64,000 bases of DNA, taken from Paraburkholderia dioscoreae. Lineage in GTDB: Bacteria > Pseudomonadota > Gammaproteobacteria > Burkholderiales > Burkholderiaceae. The stretch spans positions 3,286,001-3,350,000 of the forward strand of contig NZ_LR699553.1 of assembly GCF_902459535.1 (NCBI RefSeq). The letters run 5' to 3'. The position numbers and the translations under genes were made by a program. The notes beneath the pieces were generated by a model that worked only from the letters and a program-made list of their open reading frames with translations, was not told the origin of the DNA and made no database searches. Position 1 is the stretch's first letter. Every line of letters begins with the position of its first letter. Shown one piece after another: positions 1 to 8,132 of the stretch.

Positions 1-1
1 G

Positions 2-706
2 CAAGGCACCGGCGGCGTGCTGAAGGAGCGGCATCTCGACAGCGCACGCGCGGCTTTCGAAGCGTCGCCCACCGCGCGCGAGGCGTGGTGGCGGCAAGCC
101 ACCGGCCACGCGCCTCCGCCCGCCGAGGCTACCGTCGTCTCGCTGTTCGCCTATGAAAATCCCGCCGTCGACAGCCTGCTCGAACAATGGCGCGACAGCG
201 CCGGCCCGGTCGTGCTGCTGGTGCCCGAAGGCCGCATTTCGGGGGCGCTCGCGCGCTTCTTCGGCCTGCCTTCGTTCGCCGCCGGCTCGCACGCCGTGCG
301 CGGAAATCTCAGCGCACACGCGCTCGCCTTTACCGATCAGCCCGGCTACGACGCGCTGCTGTGGGCAAGCGACATCAATTTCGTGCGCGGCGAAGACTCG
401 TTCGTACGCGCTCAATGGGCCGCCAAACCCTTCGTCTGGCACATCTACCCGCAAGCCGACGACGCCCATCTGCCGAAGCTCGACGCGGCGCTGGCGCACT
501 ACGCGCGCATCTTGCCCGCCGATGCGCGCGACGCCCTTGGGCGCTTCTGGCACGCGTGGAACGGCGCGGGCACGCCGGACTGGGCGCAATTGCAGCGTCA
601 CTTCCCGGCGCTCAGGCGCCGTGCAGCCGAATGGGCGGACGAACTGGCTCAAGTGGGCGACCTCGCCGGAAATCTGGCCTTGTTCGCAAAAACTCAGTTA
701 AAATAA
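2..706 (+). CDS. earP: EF-P arginine rhamnosyltransferase EarP (3' part, 5' end outside window)
   Basis: EarP transfers rhamnose from dTDP-rhamnose to a conserved arginine of elongation factor P, which then relieves ribosome stalling at polyproline stretches. Only the C-terminal part is present: the frame is already open at base 2, so the GTG at 17 is unlikely to be the true start. The motif RGEDSFVRAQWA followed by KPFVWHIYPQ is the characteristic nucleotide-sugar binding segment of EarP. The gene ends at TAA 704-706 and is followed, after a 399-base gap, by efp, its substrate gene, on the same strand. The family assignment is firm; the missing N-terminus cannot be judged. Confidence 0.92.
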   Translation, partial: QGTGGVLKERHLDSARAAFEASPTAREAWWRQATGHAPPPAEATVVSLFAYENPAVDSLLEQWRDSAGPVVLLVPEGRISGALARFFGLPSFAAGSHAVRGNLSAHALAFTDQPGYDALLWASDINFVRGEDSFVRAQWAAKPFVWHIYPQADDAHLPKLDAALAHYARILPADARDALGRFWHAWNGAGTPDWAQLQRHFPALRRRAAEWADELAQVGDLAGNLALFAKTQLK

Positions 707-1105
707 ACGGTTATCCAACGGCCGACGACGCAAGCGCGGCCCGACCGCAGCGGCGAAATCCGGCAATTCGCTTGACCGGCTCGCCTATCCCGCCTCGAAA
801 GATGCGAGACAGTCCCCACATCAAGGTGTGAACGACAGAAATGTCAGACCAGGACGTGTGTTGCGGACGGCGCCACTCGTGTACACGCCCGCACAGGGTA
901 AAAAGCAGGTAACGGATTGCCGGGAATGACGCCGGCCGCAGGTCGCGGCCCGGAAGTCGGTCCCGGCGGCAAGCCGGCCGCGCTTCGCTCGCAACCCGCC
1001 GGGCCGCTTCAGGCGGCGCGGCGCAGTGAGCGAGGCGCCGAAGCCGCTTGCGCCGTATGCCGTTGAGCAAAAGTTGAAGCTAATTATTTCGTACAGGACA
1101 GTTTT
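707..1105 (+). promoter_or_regulatory. earP-efp intergenic region with possible hairpins
   Basis: This 399-base gap holds no convincing gene. It has short GC-rich inverted repeats, for example GGCCGC 934-939 with GCGGCC 945-950, and GCCGC with GGCGGC around 1003-1017. The last 40 bases before efp are AT-richer. A promoter and 5' untranslated region for efp are expected here, but I cannot point to a convincing -35/-10 pair. Confidence 0.35.
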
Positions 1106-1663
1106 ATGAAGACCGCACAGGAACTCCGCACCGGTAACGTCGTGATGATCGGCGCAGACGCAATGGTTGTGCAAAAGGCCGAATACAACAAATCGGGCCG
1201 CAACTCCGCCGTCGTCAAGATGAAGTTCAAGAACCTGCTGACCGGCGCAGGCATGGAAAGCGTGTACAAGGCAGACGACAAGTTCGACGTCGTCGTGCTG
1301 GAACGCAAGGAAGTCACGTATTCGTACTTCGCTGACCCGATGTACGTGTTCATGGACGCCGACTACAACCAGTTCGAAGTCGAAAGCGAAATGATGGGCG
1401 ACGCCCTTCATTACCTCGAAGACGGCATGGCTTGCGAAGTCGTGTTCTACAACGAGAAGGCCATCTCGGTCGAACTGCCGACCACGCTGGTCCGTGAAAT
1501 CATCTACACGGAACCGGCTGTCAAGGGCGATACGTCGTCGGGCAAGGTGTTGAAGAACGCCAAGCTGAACACTGGTTTCGAACTGCAGGTGCCGCTCTTC
1601 TGCAACATCGGCGACAAGATCGAAATCGACACGCGTACGCATGAGTACCGCAGCCGCGCTTAA
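1106..1663 (+). CDS. efp: Elongation factor P
   Basis: EF-P binds between the P and E sites of the ribosome and promotes peptide-bond formation at consecutive prolines. The 185-residue length is the normal three-domain EF-P length: an N-terminal KOW-like domain and two OB domains. Residue 32 is arginine, in the loop NKSGRN, which is the form modified by EarP rather than the lysine modified by EpmA; this fits the earP gene just upstream. The ATG at 1106 follows an AGGACA Shine-Dalgarno-like stretch. A strong intrinsic terminator follows at 1724-1748. Confidence 0.97.
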   Translation: MKTAQELRTGNVVMIGADAMVVQKAEYNKSGRNSAVVKMKFKNLLTGAGMESVYKADDKFDVVVLERKEVTYSYFADPMYVFMDADYNQFEVESEMMGDALHYLEDGMACEVVFYNEKAISVELPTTLVREIIYTEPAVKGDTSSGKVLKNAKLNTGFELQVPLFCNIGDKIEIDTRTHEYRSRA

Positions 1664-1723
1664 GCGCCCTGCTCGCCGAAATCCTGCGCCGTTGTTGCGG
1701 CGCTGAGAAAAAAATCGAAAAAA

Positions 1724-1748
1724 AAGCGCCCGGATTGGGCGCTTTTTC
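1724..1748 (+). terminator. Rho-independent terminator of efp
   Basis: An 8-bp stem AAGCGCCC (1724-1731) pairs with GGGCGCTT (1737-1744) around the loop GGATT, and a T run follows at 1743-1748. It lies about 60 bases after the efp stop codon. Confidence 0.85.
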
Positions 1749-1849
1749 TTTTTCTTGCTGCCGTGTATGGTTGAGGAAAACTTTACCGGCGCTCTTCTCC
1801 GAATTGCACATCAATCCCCCACATTTCCCCTACTTCGCTCAGCAAACCA

Positions 1850-1866
1850 TTGATTATTCTAATCAA
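1850..1866. promoter_or_regulatory. Perfect 7-bp inverted repeat, possible operator upstream of csbD
   Basis: TTGATTA (1850-1856) and TAATCAA (1860-1866) are separated by TTC. This AT-rich palindrome sits immediately upstream of the sigma-54-like promoter at 1873-1890. It is seen directly; a role as a protein-binding site is inference. Confidence 0.4.
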
Positions 1867-1872
1867 ATCTTG

Positions 1873-1890
1873 TTGGCACAGTCCATGCTT
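1873..1890 (+). promoter_or_regulatory. Sigma-54-like (-24/-12) promoter of csbD
   Basis: TTGGCACA at 1873-1880, GTCC, then ATGCTT at 1885-1890 matches the sigma-54 consensus (TTGGCAC, 5 bases, TTGC) with one mismatch in the -12 element; the GG and GC doublets are correctly spaced. The expected transcript start near 1900 lies about 40 bases before the csbD start codon. A sigma-54-type activator gene lies directly downstream of csbD, which makes the match more credible. Confidence 0.5.
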
Positions 1891-1941
1891 AATCTCGAAT
1901 ATAGACCGGTACGGCTTTATTTTCAACTCGGGAGATGCGAC

Positions 1942-2148
1942 ATGAATAACGACATCGCTGAAGGCAAATGGAAGCAGATGGTCGGCAAGGCCAAGACCGC
2001 ATGGGGCGAACTGACGGACGATGAATTGACCAAGGCCCAAGGTCGCGCCGAGAAGCTTGTCGGCCTGATCCAGGAGCGCTACGGCAAGACGCGCGAACAG
2101 GCGGAACTCGAAGTGCGCCGTTTTTTCGATAGCAACCGGGATTTCTGA
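1942..2148 (+). CDS. CsbD family stress-response protein
   Basis: This 68-residue hydrophilic protein has the CsbD signature: MNNDIAEGKWKQM near the start, then VGKAKTAWGELTDDE and a charged helix. CsbD proteins accumulate under general stress in many bacteria; their biochemical role is unknown. The ATG at 1942 is preceded by GGGAG at a suitable distance. The C-terminus (RRFFDSNRDF) is more basic and aromatic than in some family members. Downstream, a 300-base gap separates it from the sigma-54 response regulator. A sigma-54-like promoter and a palindrome lie before it, so regulated expression is likely. Confidence 0.9.
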   Translation: MNNDIAEGKWKQMVGKAKTAWGELTDDELTKAQGRAEKLVGLIQERYGKTREQAELEVRRFFDSNRDF

Positions 2149-2448
2149 CAGCCCGAGTGAAGGAAATACAGGTGCCCGCCCAGGCTTGCAAGACGTGGGA
2201 AAGGGCTCCGCAGTGTGATTGATAACGCAAAGGACCAGAAGTACTTGAATCGAATCGCCGCCTGCCTGGTGTTGGACGCGCCGCACGGCCAGCCTACGCA
2301 GTGCGGCCGCTCCTGCACCGCGCAAGCGAAGGCTGCGCGCGTGGCGCTGATTCGCTCGACAGTACCGGCCAGCATCGCGCCCGTGGCGCGCGCCAATGTA
2401 TCGGCGCAGCGCGTTGGGTATTCCATCCATCTAAAAATTGCGCTCGCC
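2149..2448 (+). other. csbD to response-regulator intergenic stretch, no gene seen
   Basis: This 300-base gap stays open in the reading frame of the downstream regulator from 2215, but that stretch encodes nothing like a receiver domain and lacks a good ribosome site. I see no intrinsic terminator after csbD, so read-through from csbD into the regulator is possible. Confidence 0.4.
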
Positions 2449-3831
2449 ATGCCACACGCCCTGATTGTTGAAGACGATCCCAATAGCCTGTCAGGCCTGT
2501 CCGCCATCCTCGCCGCCGACGGCTTCTCCGTCGACACGGCGACTACCCTCGCGGAGGCCCGGGCCGCATTGACGCGGTTCATTCCCGATGTCGTACTCGT
2601 CGACCTGAATCTGCCGGACGGCAGCGGGCTCGATCTGCTGCAACATCTGCCCGCTCATCCGCCCGGCGGAGATTTGCCCGTGATCGTGATGACGGGTAAT
2701 GCGACGGTGGAAAGCGCCATTGAAGGTTTACGGCACGGCATCTGGGACTACCTTCTGAAGCCGGTCAACATTCCCCGTTTGCGCAGTCTGCTCGCGCGCA
2801 TTCCACGCCCGTACGAACTGACCGAAGAAGTGCAGACGCTGCGCGCATCGCTGCGGCAGCTTGGACGTTTCGGTTCCATGCTCGGCCGAAGCAGCGCGAT
2901 CCAGCATGTGTACGACACGATCGAGCACATCGCGCCGACTGAAGCCGCCGTGCTGATTTCCGGCGAGGTCGGCACCGGCAAGCAGATGGCGGCGCGCACC
3001 ATGCACGACATGAGCCGGCGCCGCAAAGGGCCGTTCGTCACGTTCGATTGCCGGACCGCCGGCAACCTGGGTGCGAATCGCTCGCTCGACAGCCTGATGT
3101 TCGGCCACGAACGCGGCGCGTTTAGCGGCGCCGAGCAGCGCGAGCCGGGCCTGTTCGAACAGGCGAGCGGCGGTACGCTGTTCATCGACGAAATCGCCGA
3201 ATTGCCGCGCGACCAGCAGGAAGCGCTATTGCGTGCGCTCGATTCGCAGACCTTCATGCGCGTCGGCGGCACGAATCAGGTCGTGACTGACTTCCGGCTG
3301 ATCGCCTCGACGCGCAAGGTGCCGCGCGCGGCGGTGGCCGACGGCAGTCTGCACGAGGATCTCGCGCTGCGCCTCGAAGCGGCCGCCGTGACGCTGCCGC
3401 CTCTGCGGGAGCGCGGCGAAGATCCGGCGTTGATCGCCCAGGCAATCGTCGACGAGTTGAATCACGAAGGAACCACGCGCGGCACGCTGGAGGCCGCCAA
3501 GCAGGTCGGGCCGAACTTTCTGCGCGAGTGCCTCGCGTATGAATGGCCGGGCAATGTGCGCGAGTTGCACGACCGCGTGCGGCGCGCGTATCAGGCGTCC
3601 GGCGACGTGCTGGAGTCGCTGCGCGCCGACGAGGCGGGCTCGGCGAACGGCCGCGATCTGAACGGCAGCCGCGTGCAGGTCACGGTGGGCACGCCGCTCG
3701 CGGACGTCGAGGAAATGCTGATTCGCGCCACGCTGGATGCGGTCGGCGGTACGCGTCACCGGGCGGCGTCGCTGCTCGGCATCAGTCCGAAGACGCTGTA
3801 CAACAAGCTGCAACGCATGCGCTTGAACTGA
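2449..3831 (+). CDS. Orphan NtrC-type sigma-54-dependent response regulator
   Basis: The 460-residue protein has three parts. Residues 1-120 are a receiver domain with acidic pocket E8-D10, phosphoacceptor D52, T82 and K104. Residues about 143-370 are an AAA+ domain with Walker A GEVGTGKQ (172-179), loop 1 GAFSGA (223-228) and Walker B IDE (246-248). The C-terminus is a Fis-type helix-turn-helix (HRAASLLGISPKTLYNKLQ). NtrC-family proteins hydrolyse ATP to open sigma-54 promoters. GAFTGA is the usual loop, so the serine is a mild deviation, and the region after LHEDLALRLEAA has lost the usual LYYRL spacing. No sensor kinase is adjacent. ATG 2449 is chosen because the receiver begins there. The csbD promoter next door is a plausible target (inference). 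Confidence 0.88.
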   Translation: MPHALIVEDDPNSLSGLSAILAADGFSVDTATTLAEARAALTRFIPDVVLVDLNLPDGSGLDLLQHLPAHPPGGDLPVIVMTGNATVESAIEGLRHGIWDYLLKPVNIPRLRSLLARIPRPYELTEEVQTLRASLRQLGRFGSMLGRSSAIQHVYDTIEHIAPTEAAVLISGEVGTGKQMAARTMHDMSRRRKGPFVTFDCRTAGNLGANRSLDSLMFGHERGAFSGAEQREPGLFEQASGGTLFIDEIAELPRDQQEALLRALDSQTFMRVGGTNQVVTDFRLIASTRKVPRAAVADGSLHEDLALRLEAAAVTLPPLRERGEDPALIAQAIVDELNHEGTTRGTLEAAKQVGPNFLRECLAYEWPGNVRELHDRVRRAYQASGDVLESLRADEAGSANGRDLNGSRVQVTVGTPLADVEEMLIRATLDAVGGTRHRAASLLGISPKTLYNKLQRMRLN

Positions 3832-3874
3832 GTGCTGGCCGGGCCGGCTTGAGGCTCCAGCCTCGCATGGTTAA

Positions 3875-3907
3875 AAAACGGCACCTTCGTTTCAAGGTGC
3901 CGTTTTT
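3875..3907. terminator. Bidirectional terminator between response regulator and nagZ
   Basis: The stem AAAACGGCACCTT (3875-3887) pairs with AAGGTGCCGTTTT from 3894, around a 6-base loop. It is flanked by an A run on one side and a T run on the other, so it can work for both converging genes. Confidence 0.88.
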
Positions 3908-3944
3908 CCTGCCTACCCGCCCGCCTGTCTGTCGCCGCAGCGAC

Positions 3945-4973
3945 TCAGGCGAACGCGCTCCGTAGCAGCGCTTGCGCCTGCAGGTATTGCGGCTCGGCGA
4001 CCAGCTTGCTCCACTTCAAAGCTTTACCGCGCGGCCGCATGCGTTTGAGCCGGCGCTGCGATTCCTTCGACGGCCTGAAGCGCAGCGCTTCCAGCACCTT
4101 CTCTGCTTCGTCCGGCTGATTGCAGATCAGCACCATGTCGCAGCCGGCTTGCAGCGCGGCGGTGGCGCCCTCGGTCAGCGTGCCGCCCTGGCGCGCGGCT
4201 TCCATGGAAAGATCGTCGCTGAAAATCGCGCCCTCGAAGCGCAGCTTGTTGCGCAAAATCTCCTGCAGCCACACGCGCGAGAAACCCGCCGGCTTCGAAT
4301 CGACCTTCGGATAAACCACGTGGGCGGGAATGACCGATCCCAGCGACAAACCGAGCCAGTCGTACGGCGCGGTATCATCGCGCAGGATTTCGTCGAGCGA
4401 ACGGTCGTCGACCGGCATGGCGACATGCGAATCCGCCCGCGCGAAACCGTGCCCCGGAAAGTGCTTGCCGCAATTGCTCATGCCGGCCAGCGCAAGTCCG
4501 TGGTTGAGGCTCTTCGCGAGCAGGGTCACCACGCGCGGATCGCGGTGGAACGAGCGGTCGCCGATCACCTGCGACTGCCCGTAGTTCAGGTCGAGCACCG
4601 GCGTAAAGCTCATGTCGATACCGCACGCGCGCAACTCCGCCGCGAGAATGTAGCCGACAGCCGTCGTCACTTTGGTGGCGTGCAATACATCGCTGTCCCA
4701 CAACGTGCCGAGCTTGCCCATTGCCGGCAGCACGGTGAAGCCGTCGGTGCGAAAACGCTGCACGCGCCCGCCTTCATGATCGACGGCGATCAGCAGATCC
4801 TCACGGATCGCGCGAATCGAATCGGTCAACGCGATCAGTTGCGCGCGGCTCTCGTAGTGGCGCGCGAACAGGATCACACCGCCGGTCATGGGATGGGCAA
4901 GGCGGCGCTTGTCGTCGTCGTTCAGCGTTTTGCCGACCACGTCGAGCATCACCGGTCCGGGAATGGTTTTCAT
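3945..4973 (-). CDS. nagZ: Beta-N-acetylhexosaminidase NagZ
   Basis: NagZ is a cytoplasmic family GH3 enzyme that removes N-acetylglucosamine from 1,6-anhydromuropeptides in cell-wall recycling. The 342-residue protein starts MKTIPGPVMLDV and carries the substrate loop KHFPGHG (170-176) with the acid/base histidine, the DHEGGRVQRF segment (65-74) and FSDDLSM (251-257), which holds the nucleophilic aspartate. An earlier start at 5003 would add ten residues (MLQAFFQRKS); I prefer 4973 because family homology starts there. It is the last gene of the long minus-strand run, 70 bases after acpS. Confidence 0.95.
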   Translation of the reverse strand: MKTIPGPVMLDVVGKTLNDDDKRRLAHPMTGGVILFARHYESRAQLIALTDSIRAIREDLLIAVDHEGGRVQRFRTDGFTVLPAMGKLGTLWDSDVLHATKVTTAVGYILAAELRACGIDMSFTPVLDLNYGQSQVIGDRSFHRDPRVVTLLAKSLNHGLALAGMSNCGKHFPGHGFARADSHVAMPVDDRSLDEILRDDTAPYDWLGLSLGSVIPAHVVYPKVDSKPAGFSRVWLQEILRNKLRFEGAIFSDDLSMEAARQGGTLTEGATAALQAGCDMVLICNQPDEAEKVLEALRFRPSKESQRRLKRMRPRGKALKWSKLVAEPQYLQAQALLRSAFA

Positions 4974-5043
4974 CGATTTCCGCTGGAAAAAAGCCTGAAG
5001 CAAAAGAAGACGCGGCCGGCGTGCACCGCGTTCAAAGTATTTT

Positions 5044-5484
5044 TTATCTGGCGGCGCCGAGGGCCGCTGCTTGCGTTGATGGCGCCGTCTCCACCGTTTC
5101 CGCGATCACGAACGACACCGCGTAATCACGCTCGTCGCTGACAGTGACGCGCGCCGTGATGCCGCGCGCGTCGAGCCATTCGGCCAGTTCGCCGGACGCG
5201 ACCACCATCGGTTCGCCGCTCGGCTTGTTGAGCGTTTGCAGCGCACGCCACGTCATCGGCCAGCGCATGCCGAGGCCGATCGCTTTCGAGAACGCTTCCT
5301 TCGCCGAGAAGCGGGTGGCGAGAAACGCGAGCCCACGCGCCGCCGAGCGGGCGTGCCGCGCGTGATAGACGCGCAGTTCGTCCGGACCGAGCACCTTTTC
5401 GGCGAAGCGGCCATGGGTGCGCGTCATGACCGCGGCCACGCGGCTGACCTGAACAATATCCGTACCGATGCCGTAGATCGCCAT
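5044..5484 (-). CDS. acpS: Holo-[acyl-carrier-protein] synthase AcpS
   Basis: AcpS moves the 4'-phosphopantetheine arm from CoA onto the serine of acyl carrier protein. The 146-residue protein begins MAIYGIGTDIVQVSRV, with the metal-binding aspartate in GTDIV, and contains the second signature RFSAKEAFSKAIG with the catalytic glutamate. The final 15 residues (ETVETAPSTQAAALGAAR) extend beyond the usual fold. It lies 26 bases after pdxJ and before nagZ, an order found in many proteobacteria. Its substrate gene acpP lies about 13 kb upstream in the same strand run. Confidence 0.95.
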   Translation of the reverse strand: MAIYGIGTDIVQVSRVAAVMTRTHGRFAEKVLGPDELRVYHARHARSAARGLAFLATRFSAKEAFSKAIGLGMRWPMTWRALQTLNKPSGEPMVVASGELAEWLDARGITARVTVSDERDYAVSFVIAETVETAPSTQAAALGAAR

Positions 5485-5510
5485 ACGCGAGATCGCCGCC
5501 TCAGGTTGCG

Positions 5511-6275
5511 TCAGGAGCGCGCGCCGAGACGCGCGGCGACCATGATCGCCTTCATCTCGCGCACCGCGTTGTCCCAGCCGGCGAAGATCGCGTGCGCGAC
5601 GATCGCGTGGCCGATATTCAATTCGTCGATGCCCTCGATCGCGGCAATCTGCTGGACGTTCGTATAGTGCAGGCCGTGGCCGGCGTTGACCTTGATGCCG
5701 AGCTTCGCGCCGAATTCGACGGCGCGCACCACGCGCTCGAACTCGCGCTGCTGTTGGGCGGGATCGTGGGCTTCGGCGTAACGCCCGGTGTGCAATTCGA
5801 TCACCGGCGCGGCGGCTTCGTGCGCGGCGCGAATCTGCGCTTCGTCCGGATCGATAAAGAGCGACACGCGCGAGTTCGCTTCGGCGAGTTGCCTGCACGC
5901 GGCACGCACGGCTTCGAACTGGCCGGCGACGTCGAGCCCGCCTTCCGTCGTCAGCTCCTGACGCTTTTCCGGCACGAGGCAGACGTCGTGCGGCTGCACT
6001 TCGCAGGCGATGTCGAGCATTTCCTGCGTGACCGCGCACTCGAGATTCATGCGCGTCTTCAGGAGCGGACGCAGCTTGCGCACGTCGGCGTCGACGATAT
6101 GACGCCGGTCTTCACGCAGATGCAGCGTGATGACGTCGGCGCCGGCCTCTTCGGCCATCAGCGCGGCGCGGATCGGATCGGGATACGAGGTGCCGCGCGC
6201 GTTGCGCAGCGTGGCGACGTGATCGATGTTCACGCCCAGGTCAATCACATTCGGCGACGTAAGAAAGAAGCTCAT
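5511..6275 (-). CDS. pdxJ: Pyridoxine 5'-phosphate synthase PdxJ
   Basis: PdxJ condenses 3-amino-1-hydroxyacetone phosphate with deoxyxylulose 5-phosphate to make pyridoxine 5'-phosphate, the last ring-forming step of DXP-dependent vitamin B6 synthesis. The 254-residue TIM barrel shows the N-terminal GVNIDHVATLRNARG, the segment HLREDRRHI, VPEKR and the C-terminal VNAGHGLHY and ELNIGHAIV phosphate-binding motifs. Its start codon overlaps the recO stop by four bases, indicating translational coupling. Confidence 0.97.
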   Translation of the reverse strand: MSFFLTSPNVIDLGVNIDHVATLRNARGTSYPDPIRAALMAEEAGADVITLHLREDRRHIVDADVRKLRPLLKTRMNLECAVTQEMLDIACEVQPHDVCLVPEKRQELTTEGGLDVAGQFEAVRAACRQLAEANSRVSLFIDPDEAQIRAAHEAAAPVIELHTGRYAEAHDPAQQQREFERVVRAVEFGAKLGIKVNAGHGLHYTNVQQIAAIEGIDELNIGHAIVAHAIFAGWDNAVREMKAIMVAARLGARS

Positions 6276-7198
6276 AAGTTCTGCAGGTCGATCAGGATCT
6301 GGCGCGTCGCGAGCGGCGTGCCGCCAAGGTAAGTGTTGAGCAGAAAGCGCATCAGCGTTTTGCTTTGCGCCACGGTCTGCGCTCGATGGTAGTCGTCCTG
6401 TTCCATATCGAGCAAGGTTTGTCCGGCGATGACCGGCCATTGCGCGGGCAGATCGTCGGAAGCCTCGCGCACGCCGCGCTCGGGGTCGAACACGTAGCGG
6501 CCTTCGGCCAGCACCGCCTTGCGCGCGACGGTGCGGTCCAGCGCCATCGCGTAGCCGGTTTCGCGCAGGAGCACGCGCTCGAACGAACGCAGCACCTGCA
6601 CGGGCGGCTCGTCGTGCGCGAGACGCGTCATCGTGACGACGTAGTGGTGGAACAATTGCGGATGCGGGTCTTCGCGCGCGCAGAACTTGACCAGCAGTTC
6701 GTTGACATAGAAGCCGCACAGGAGCGCGTCGCCGGCCAGCGGCAACATGCCGCCGACCCACTCGGCGCCGGTCAGCGTGCGCACTTCGGACTTGCCCGAC
6801 CATGACAGCGCGAGCGGCTGGAACGTCTGCAACACGCCGCGCAGCGCGGAGTGCGGACGCTTCGCGCCCTTCGCGACGAGCGCGAGGCGGCCGTGATCGC
6901 GCGAGAGCACGTCGATGATCAGACTGGTCTCGCGATACGGATAGCTGTGGAGAACGAATGCGGGTTGCTCCGCGATCCGGTAGTCGGACGCGGAGGTGCG
7001 CGGCGCGCGGCGGCCCGGCGCTTTACGTGGCTCGCCTTCGGCGCCCTGGGCGCTTTTGGTCGATGAAGATTTTCTGGTGCTACGAGCGGGTTTGGACGCG
7101 GGTTTGGACAAATCGCGTGCCGGCGCGGCCGGCTCCGGGTCGTCCGGGTCGGCGTCGGAATTCAGCGTCATCCACGCGTCATTCGTACCCATACGCAC
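6272..7198 (-). CDS. recO: DNA repair protein RecO
   Basis: RecO works with RecF and RecR to load RecA on single-stranded DNA covered by SSB. The conserved region starts near residue 75 (AFVLHSYPYRETSLIID) with the N-terminal OB fold, then the helical bundle with LCGFYVNELL and the C-terminal half. The first ~70 residues are an unusual disordered extension rich in Pro, Ala, Lys and Ser, so the 308-residue protein is longer than the roughly 240 of E. coli RecO. The start is uncertain: 7198 overlaps the era end by 20 bases; 7192 and 7171 are alternatives. It overlaps pdxJ by four bases. Confidence 0.9.
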   Translation of the reverse strand: MRMGTNDAWMTLNSDADPDDPEPAAPARDLSKPASKPARSTRKSSSTKSAQGAEGEPRKAPGRRAPRTSASDYRIAEQPAFVLHSYPYRETSLIIDVLSRDHGRLALVAKGAKRPHSALRGVLQTFQPLALSWSGKSEVRTLTGAEWVGGMLPLAGDALLCGFYVNELLVKFCAREDPHPQLFHHYVVTMTRLAHDEPPVQVLRSFERVLLRETGYAMALDRTVARKAVLAEGRYVFDPERGVREASDDLPAQWPVIAGQTLLDMEQDDYHRAQTVAQSKTLMRFLLNTYLGGTPLATRQILIDLQNL

Positions 7199-8078
7199 GG
7201 AGCCCGGCTTCGTTGTCGGCCCAGCCGCTCTTCACCTTGATGAAGGTTTCCAGATACACCGGACCGTCGAACAGCCGTTCCATGTCGAGGCGCGCTTCGG
7301 TGCTGATCTGCTTCAGCTTCGCACCCTTCTGGCCGATGATCATTGCCTTGTGCGTGTCGCGGTCGACCATGATGGTCGCGAAGATGCGGCGCAGGCGCCC
7401 TTCGGTTTCGAACTTGTCGATCAGCACCGTGCTCGTGTAGGGCAGTTCGTCGCCGGTCCAGCGGAACACTTTCTCGCGCAGGATTTCCGCAGCCAGGAAG
7501 CGCTCGCTGCGATCGGTCAGGTCGTCTTCGCCATAGATCGGCGCGCCTTCCGGCAGGAACGGCTTGACGGTCGCCATCAGACGCTTGATGTCGTCGGGAT
7601 GTTTCGCCGACAGCGGCACGATCTCGGCGAACTTGTGCAGCGCGCTGACCTGCTGCATGAACGGGAACAGCGAGTCCTTATCGGACACGCGATCGAGCTT
7701 GTTCGCGATCAGCAGCGTGGGCACCGACGGCGGAATCAGGTCGAGCACTTTCTGGTCGTCCGGGCCAAAGCGGCCGGCTTCGATCACGAACAGGATCGCA
7801 TCCACCGAAGTCAGCGTGGACGTGACCGCGCGATTGAGCGAACGGTTCAGCGCGCCGCTGTGCTTGGTCTGAAAACCAGGCGTGTCGACAAAAATGTATT
7901 GCGCGTCTTCGAGCGTATGAATGCCCGTGATGCGATGGCGCGTGGTCTGCGCCTTGCGCGACGTGATACTGACTTTCTGGCCGACCAGCGCGTTCATCAG
8001 CGTGGATTTGCCGACGTTGGGGCGGCCGACGATCGCGACCATGCCGCAGCGAAAACCAGTGGGAGTGGGAGCGTTCAT
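7179..8078 (-). CDS. era: GTPase Era
   Basis: Era binds GTP and the 3' end of 16S rRNA and helps assemble the 30S subunit. The 299-residue protein has the G1 motif GRPNVGKSTL, G3 DTPGFQ, G4 NKLD and a C-terminal KH domain around MIIGQKGAKLKQI. It lies 54 bases after rnc, whose product RNase III processes rRNA, so ribosome-maturation functions are clustered here. Confidence 0.98.
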   Translation of the reverse strand: MNAPTPTGFRCGMVAIVGRPNVGKSTLMNALVGQKVSITSRKAQTTRHRITGIHTLEDAQYIFVDTPGFQTKHSGALNRSLNRAVTSTLTSVDAILFVIEAGRFGPDDQKVLDLIPPSVPTLLIANKLDRVSDKDSLFPFMQQVSALHKFAEIVPLSAKHPDDIKRLMATVKPFLPEGAPIYGEDDLTDRSERFLAAEILREKVFRWTGDELPYTSTVLIDKFETEGRLRRIFATIMVDRDTHKAMIIGQKGAKLKQISTEARLDMERLFDGPVYLETFIKVKSGWADNEAGLRAYGYE

Positions 8079-8132
8079 ATTCGGGCTACGGCAAGTTCAG
8101 ATCGACACGCGCGATAGGCGCGCCGATGGCAA

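Noticed and set aside
2215..2448. A 78-residue N-terminal extension of the response regulator
   Set aside because: No ribosome site and no similarity; the receiver domain begins normally at ATG 2449.
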